From assembly GCF_036417845.1 (NCBI RefSeq), contig NC_089980.1:45010501-45074500 (forward strand): a DNA stretch of 64,000 nt. The letters run 5' to 3'. The notes below the pieces were generated by a model, which was given only the letters and a program-made list of their open reading frames with translations, searched no databases and had not been told where the DNA came from. Made by a program: the position numbers and the translations under genes. Origin of the DNA: Apteryx mantelli (taxonomy: Eukaryota; Chordata; Aves; Apterygiformes; Apterygidae). The first letter of the stretch is position 1, and each line of letters opens with the position of its first letter. Of this stretch, positions 58,400 to 64,000 are shown piece by piece.

Positions 58400-61300
58400 C
58401 TGAATGATGTCTTACATTTGAGCCTACTTGTGTTAACGGGAGAGTGGTGTTGGGTCTTTGTTCCTTTTTCTGTCCCTTCCTAGACTCAAAACAGAATTCT
58501 TTGCACTTTTGTCCTGTCCTACTTCAAATATTCCATGTTACCTGACCTCTCTTGGACAGCTTTTCAATAGTTGCCAAAAGGCACATGAACTTTAGCCTGC
58601 TTGGTTTTTTGAAACAGCACGATGATTAACCGTATCCTCTCTTTCTTGTCATGCTCCAGATTGATTCCTCTCTCTTTTCACTTGGTCCAAGCTGCTGCCT
58701 CGCTTCACTGTCCCTTTTCTTGTGTATGTAAGAAGTGTATCTCTGTCCCTCTGCTTCCACAGCACCTTTTGTTCTTATCTCCCTTCTGCCTGGGTCGCTC
58801 CCTGGGACTGCAGTTCTGACTGCAGCACTGCAGGCTGCCCCCGAGGCTGTGTGTGTGTGTGCGCACAGTCTTCTGTGGCTACTTCTGTTGCAGAGGCTAG
58901 TTCACCCTCATGCACCTTGCTCTCATGTCTCCTGGATGTGCAATTTTTACTTCATTTCTCTCTCTGGTCAGCAGAGGCATCCTGCTGCCCCAGACCTCTG
59001 AGGGCACAGGTACACTCTGTGTACCACAGGTTACACAGTCTGTTGTGTATTCTCTGGCTTTTCAAGTAGGGGCTAGGCCTTATTTTTTGAAGGGATTCTT
59101 GAGCCTTGAGAGAGAGGCTCTGGCAAATTCTTCCCAGTCAAAGCACTTCCATAAAGCAAGAAGAGAAGCGGGGGAGTCTACAATGGTAATAATAGAGTTG
59201 GCACATTCAGCTCCAGTGTCCTGATGCAGGAAAGCTCCAGTAACTATAGAAATGGAGCAACCCAGGCTAGGCTTACCTGAACTTCAGGAACTCACGATTG
59301 CATAATTTGGATGTAATCTTTCCTCACTGCTCTAACTTGTACTGGTCCAAAAATGGAAAGCTGTTAACTGATACCCAGTTTTCAGCTTCTCTTTCTTCTT
59401 GTAGTTCTGGATGACTGGGGGAGAGGAGCAACCCTGACATTCAGACTGAAAAAAGCCAAGGACTTGCCCTCTCTTGGTGTTCCCACAAATGAGCTGAGCA
59501 TGAGGCAGAGGGCATGTCAGAATCGCTCTCTTTGGCCCCTTGCCTATGTTGATGGGAGAGGATGCAGCTGTAGCAGCATTCAGCCTGGAGCCAAGGTGCA
59601 AAGAAAGAGAGGAAGACAGTGCCTGACTCTAGTGAGGCTGGTCATCTGCTTCAATTAATAATAATAAGTCAATGGCAAATTGCCACTCAAATAATTCCAG
59701 CCCAGACCAAAAATCATTGTGGGACAAACTCTCATGCCTGCTGAATCTATGGGCACCACTGGAGGAGAGCTGTGCTTGCCTCCTGTGCTTAGCCACTTGG
59801 CTAAATCAGAGGGACCCAACTGGGACCCAGGCTTTTACTCAAAGCACAGGGGATGGCAGTGAGCAAAGTCCTCACTACCCCTGTGCAGGTCATGTGCTGT
59901 GTCTGGACTGGAGAAGGCTGACCAGGGTGACAACTGACTGACCCCCCCCCCCTTTTGGTAGCTGTGGGGCTTGCTCTGCCCCACTTTCTCAGCCTTGATT
60001 CTCTCTGCAGCAGGAGCTGGAATCTGAAGTGCTCTTTACAAGCAAAAGTTCAGAGCTCTACTGAGCCCTGAGAGAGCCAGCATTGTAGGGACACGCTTTT
60101 GCAGGAAAGTGCATGCGTTGTCACAGCTCCACAGAGCATGCTGAGCATGCAACCTTCATAAAGTCTTTGCGGGAGGGCATCTCTCAGTGCTTCTTCAAGT
60201 CTTCTAGTTACCAGGACAAGCATTACAACTCCATCATGCCAGACTATCTCTGCCTTTAATGCCTTTATTTCCTGCTATGGTGGTTGGAGCAAATCTAAAA
60301 TAATTCCCCTTCCTTTCCCTTTGAGGAAGGGTAGCTCTATGAGAATTGTGTAAGCCCCTTTTTATTTTTCAGCTGGACTAAATATAGAAGGCTGTTAGAT
60401 TAAAAAGAGGAAGGTAAAATGTGTATATATAAAAGCATGCTATGGCCTCCCTCTCTCCTCTGCACTATCTGGGAATCCAACCCTTTTTACAGTCCATCCT
60501 TGTTATACTTTGTCACCTCAGTTGTGTTTCAGGTTGCAAGTAGGCTGCTCCCACTTGCTTTTCTCTCTGTGCCTAGTCTCACTCTAGCTGATGGTTGTCC
60601 ACCTTTTTTCTCCATTTATGTGTTAGCTATTTATGGCATCGGTGTAGAGTCATCTCTCCTTCCTTGCGTCCCAGACAGTAAATGATAAACTACCTTCCTC
60701 ATACCTGCTGGGTAACTGCACATGACGAGGCAGTAGTGCCTAGCTCTTGACAAAATACTTGTGCTGAATCCTCCTCTGCATAGCCCCTGATTAGGTTTAG
60801 TGAGCCAAGGCCTTGAACCATTAGCTCCTGTGCATTTTTCCCAATGTATGTGAGCACAAAGCAAGGTAGGGGATTTGCCTCCTTAAAGCATTCTTGCTTT
60901 AGGCAGCAGGCAGGGGAGATGCCAGCACTAGGACTTTAGAAGCAGCCTGATGCTCTAAGTAATACTTCAGGGCTGCTGCTGTCAACTGAAGTGGGACACG
61001 TCCCAGGGGCTCCTCCAAACACCTTTCTAAAAATAGTGTGTTTAACAAAGCATGGGTTAATTAGTGCCTGGAAGTAATTGTGAGGTGAGACTGAGTGCAA
61101 TTTTGTATTCAACCTGTGCTGATCAGTGGCTGGTATTTACTTGGTCATCCCCCTGTCCGGCACTCTGACATTCAGCCGCTTCCACTTGCAGCCTTGCAAT
61201 ACAAAGGATCTCATCCCTCTCTTGGACCAGTTGATGTGACCTCCGAGTTTGGTAGCTCCCTCCTTGAAAACCATCACCTGTACCAGTTCTGCACAGCTGG

Positions 61301-63130
61301 ATGCAGGCAGAAGCTGTTCATATCCTGATGCAGATGTGTTGCTAGGCCTGGGGTCTACTCATGGTTTACCTTGCAGGTGCAATATCAAGTCCACATGCAC
61401 CCCTGTGCAAGACAGAGAAAGGGGGATCTGTAGATATCTCTAGAGAACAGCAATGGATTACTAAGAGAGCACGGTCACACCTATATTGTAAATTAGACAC
61501 TGCAGCCAAAGTGTTAAAGTTGACATCTGAGTCCAGATTCCTATCTGCTGCTCCCCCTTGGTCTCATATCAGGACATAATGTGCAGCCCTTGGCTCAGAT
61601 GACCTGTTCCCTCCATTCCCAAGGAGAAGAATTAATGTCCCCCCTCCAGATCCTATTTCCACCTCACTTTCCATCTCTTCTCTCCTGCCCTGGCCTGCAA
61701 ACAAAGCAGAGGAGCCTGGATTTGTCCCTTAGTTACCCACTGGATTGGAATTTACTAGAGTGTTGCCATACACAGCAGCCAAGCTTGCTCCTTAGCAGTT
61801 TAGTTATGTGCAGAAAGCTGCCTACTTATGTGGTTTAACCTAATTTCCACATCGCTGGCTTCCTTTTTCAGCTCACTGGAGCTGAAACCACAGGGGTCCT
61901 GCTTCCCATTTCTCTCCAAGTACAGGACTACCTAATGGGGGGAAAGGGGGGCAAACCCCTCTAATCTGTTTCTGTGAAGGAAAAGGGGGTCAGCTGTGCC
62001 CCTCACATTTCTAAACAGGTAGAGGGTTAGAGGCCTTGTGCTGCAGAAGTAAGCAAGCCTGCACCACTTCTCCAATCCTTCCACCTTTTACCAGCTGCCT
62101 CCTTGCACTGAGCAAGGGATGTGACCAAGTCCTCTCCCTTACCATGAGCATCAGGCATGCCCCTACTGCCTAAAGAAATGCCCATCTCCCCAGCTTCCTT
62201 GTTCTGTCAGGCTGTTTCCTAATCAGTGTTGTTCCCTGCTGAGGAAGCAAAAACCAGCAGAGGGATAATAAATGACCCTATTATTTCCTTTGCTTCTCTT
62301 GTATGCCCAGCCGTGGTCCAGAATCCTTCCACGTGCTGCCCCACTTCTCTTAAGAGGAAAACACCTCCAGCTGACCCTGATTCCTAGGAGGGTAGATTAA
62401 CCTACCAGGAGCTCCTTGTAAGTGCAACTCTACTATTTCAGCCCCATGCTGGCTCATGTACCTCCATGCTGCACTGAAGTCTGCTGTAAGATCCAGCCAG
62501 CTGTGGAAGAGAACATTGCACCCTTAACAATAACATTGCAGTTATTGTCTCCAGATCTGCCCCAGGTCGCGACTCCTGGACTGGCCACCCTTCTGTAGCT
62601 CTCCCAGCTCCACCTTAGACTTCTGACTGGCACCAGCTTCTCTCAGAGGGGGTAGCAAAGGAGGTGCTCAGCCTCCAAGCTGCCCTCACCAAAAGCTGTT
62701 GCCACAGTCAGCTGCTCATTATAACCCTGCTATTGAGTTGTGGCTGCACCGCACTGGCTCCCAAAGAGCAGCCAGCCACCACTTCTGGTTGTGCTCCTCG
62801 GCCCTATTCTGCACCTCGCCTGCCCCTTTGCCAGCAGTCACGTTGGTAACAGCAACAAACATGGTGCCGCTCTTCGTTGCTATGCTTGCCAGGGGACACA
62901 GCAGGAGATGCCCCAGGGCCTGCCTCATCCCGCACGCAGCACCGTCTCAGCTGCCCATGGCCGGGTGGCCAGGGAGGAGTAAAATGACCCCGAAAGCTGT
63001 ATTTTTTTTGTGGGTTATAAGTGAAAACGTCGCCAAAGCCGGTCTAGGGGCTGCTGCTTCTCAGAGCGAGACACACCCAGAGGGCACCACAGCCCTGGTG
63101 GTGTCAGCCCCCTTTGCCCAGGTTTCGCTC
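58400..63130. other. Intergenic region between YIPF3 and LRRC73
   Basis: About 4.7 kb without exons that I can support. It contains a short GTGTGTGTGTGTGCGCAC repeat near 58852, an (AAT)n stretch near 59655, a TATATATAAAAG TATA-like string near 60424 and a G-run near 61937. Reading frames inside match no family I recognise. Confidence 0.55.
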
Positions 63131-63817
63131 AGGGCCGGCAGCGAGGAGCTCTGCCGGGGGGCCTCTCTCAGGGATGGCTCTCCCCGCGGCCTCGGCTGGC
63201 GCCTTAGGCCGGGGGAGGCCGCGCTGCCCCGAGCGCCAAGATGTGGCCCCGGGGGCCTCGAGCGGCGCCGGGACCCAAGATGGCGCCGAGGCTCTGCCCG
63301 CCCCGCCCGGCGGGAGGAGCCGCGGCGACGGGAGGCGGCCCCGGCCCCGCAGGTGCGGGCGGGGCGGTGCTGGAGCTGCGGGCCGTGCGGCGCCGCGCCG
63401 CGCCAGGCGCCGCTCCTCCGCGGAGGTCAGACCCGCCGCCGCGCCGCGCTCCCCCGCGCGGGCTCCGGGCGGCGCCCATGGCTCCCCCGGGCGCCGCAGC
63501 CCGCGGCGGGACGGCCGCCAGCTGATCGCGGGCGGCCAGGCGGCGCCCGGTAAGGCTGCGCGGTGACGCCCCCGGGGCCGCGGGGGCCGGGCCGCCTCTG
63601 CCTGGCGGCGGCGGCGCCCGCCCCAGCCCCGGCCCCGGCCCCGGCCCCGGCCCCGGCTCCGGCTCCGGCCCCGGCCCCGGCCCCGGCCCCGGCCCCGGCC
63701 CCCACCCGCAGTGCACAGCGCGGCTGCCCCGCGATGCGCGGCGGGCGCTGAGGCGGCGCGCAGGGGCGCCGCGGCCGAGCCCGCCGCCGCCGCCGCCGCG
63801 CGCAGCCGGGGCGGAAG
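63130..63817 (+). promoter_or_regulatory. LRRC73: LRRC73 CpG-island promoter and 5' leader
   Basis: Abrupt change to very high GC and CpG content that continues into the first coding exon and to the window end. It holds a YY1-like AAGATGGCG (63278-63286) and several GC-box GGGGCGG-type strings. No TATA box is seen close to the start codon. Long open frames on both strands here are by-products of the composition. Confidence 0.75.
63631..63702. repeat. LRRC73: GGCCCC hexanucleotide array (12 units), G4C2 type
   Basis: Twelve tandem GGCCCC units on the plus strand, with units 5 and 6 changed to GGCTCC. This equals GGGGCC on the minus strand, the same motif that expands in human C9orf72. It ends 115 bp before the LRRC73 start codon, so it lies in the promoter or the 5' leader. 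Confidence 0.95.
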
Positions 63818-64000
63818 ATGCTGCCGGGGTCCATCCAGATCTCCGGGGAGACGCTGTCGAGCGCGGAGGTGCGCGACATCTGCGCGGGGCTGCGGGAGAA
63901 CTCGGTGCGGCTGCTGTCGCTGCGCGGCTGCCGCCTCTCCGAGCGCGACTTCGGGCACGTCTGCCGCGGCGTGGCCGAGTCCCACTCCCTGGCTCAGCTC
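63818..64000 (+). CDS. LRRC73: Leucine-rich repeat-containing protein 73, first exon (partial)
   Basis: The first 61 codons of a small cytosolic leucine-rich-repeat protein of poorly known function. MLPGSIQISGETLSSAEVRD and LRENSVRLLSLRGCRLSERD match the start of human LRRC73 almost residue for residue, including the first repeat-like VRLLSLRGCRL. The ATG has a purine at -3 (gaagATG). The frame is open to the last base of the window with no donor reached, so the exon continues beyond it. Gene order and orientation after YIPF3 agree with the human locus, which supports the call. Confidence 0.93.
   Translation, partial: MLPGSIQISGETLSSAEVRDICAGLRENSVRLLSLRGCRLSERDFGHVCRGVAESHSLAQL

Noticed and set aside
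60420-60440. TATATATAAAAG as a TATA box for an unannotated gene
   Set aside because: No first exon or coding potential follows. AT-rich strings of this kind occur by chance in intergenic DNA.
62699-63985. 284- to 293-codon open frames near the LRRC73 promoter
   Set aside because: Composition-driven frames rich in Arg, Ala, Pro and Gly, including GlyAla/ProAla runs from the hexamer array. No family match and no conserved start.

Overview
This is vertebrate nuclear DNA, most likely from a bird. The evidence is compact multi-exon genes with GT-AG introns (some only 76-102 bp), GC-rich CpG-island promoters, few recognisable transposons and no mammalian Alu or L1. The encoded proteins are close to but clearly distinct from their human orthologues. 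The species cannot be fixed from the sequence alone, and another sauropsid is not fully excluded.

Six protein-coding genes account for the coding content. In order they are: GTPBP2 (+, last three exons, 5' part outside the window), POLH (-, all 10 coding exons, 695 aa), XPO5 (+, all 32 coding exons, 1199 aa), POLR1C (-, all 9 exons, 346 aa), YIPF3 (+, all 9 exons, 340 aa) and LRRC73 (+, start of exon 1, cut by the window end). As I know the human map, this order and orientation matches human 6p21.1 read in reverse. Every exon chain was assembled by hand. All phases close, and the total lengths divide by three with only terminal stops.

Layout: 1-3680 is the GTPBP2 3' end and long 3' UTR. 3681-5316 is a convergent spacer. 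5317-14826 is POLH. 14827-15150 is a bidirectional CpG-island promoter shared by POLH and XPO5. 15151-44700 (perhaps to 46150) is XPO5. 46165-48740 is a convergent spacer. 48749-52252 is POLR1C. 52253-52706 is a second bidirectional promoter shared by POLR1C and YIPF3. 52707-58400 is YIPF3. 58400-63100 is unassigned intergenic DNA. 63130-64000 is the LRRC73 CpG island and first exon.

The genes are housekeeping genes, not an operon-like system: ribosome rescue (GTPBP2), translesion synthesis (POLH), pre-miRNA export (XPO5), RNA polymerase I/III (POLR1C), a Golgi membrane protein (YIPF3) and a leucine-rich-repeat protein (LRRC73). I found no undescribed gene system. The most notable local features are a U12-type intron in XPO5, a tandemly duplicated 5' splice site in XPO5 intron 9, and a GGGGCC/CCCCGG hexanucleotide array just upstream of LRRC73. 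Others are several ancient MIR-like SINE remnants inside XPO5 and a naturally occurring Gly at polymerase eta residue 62.
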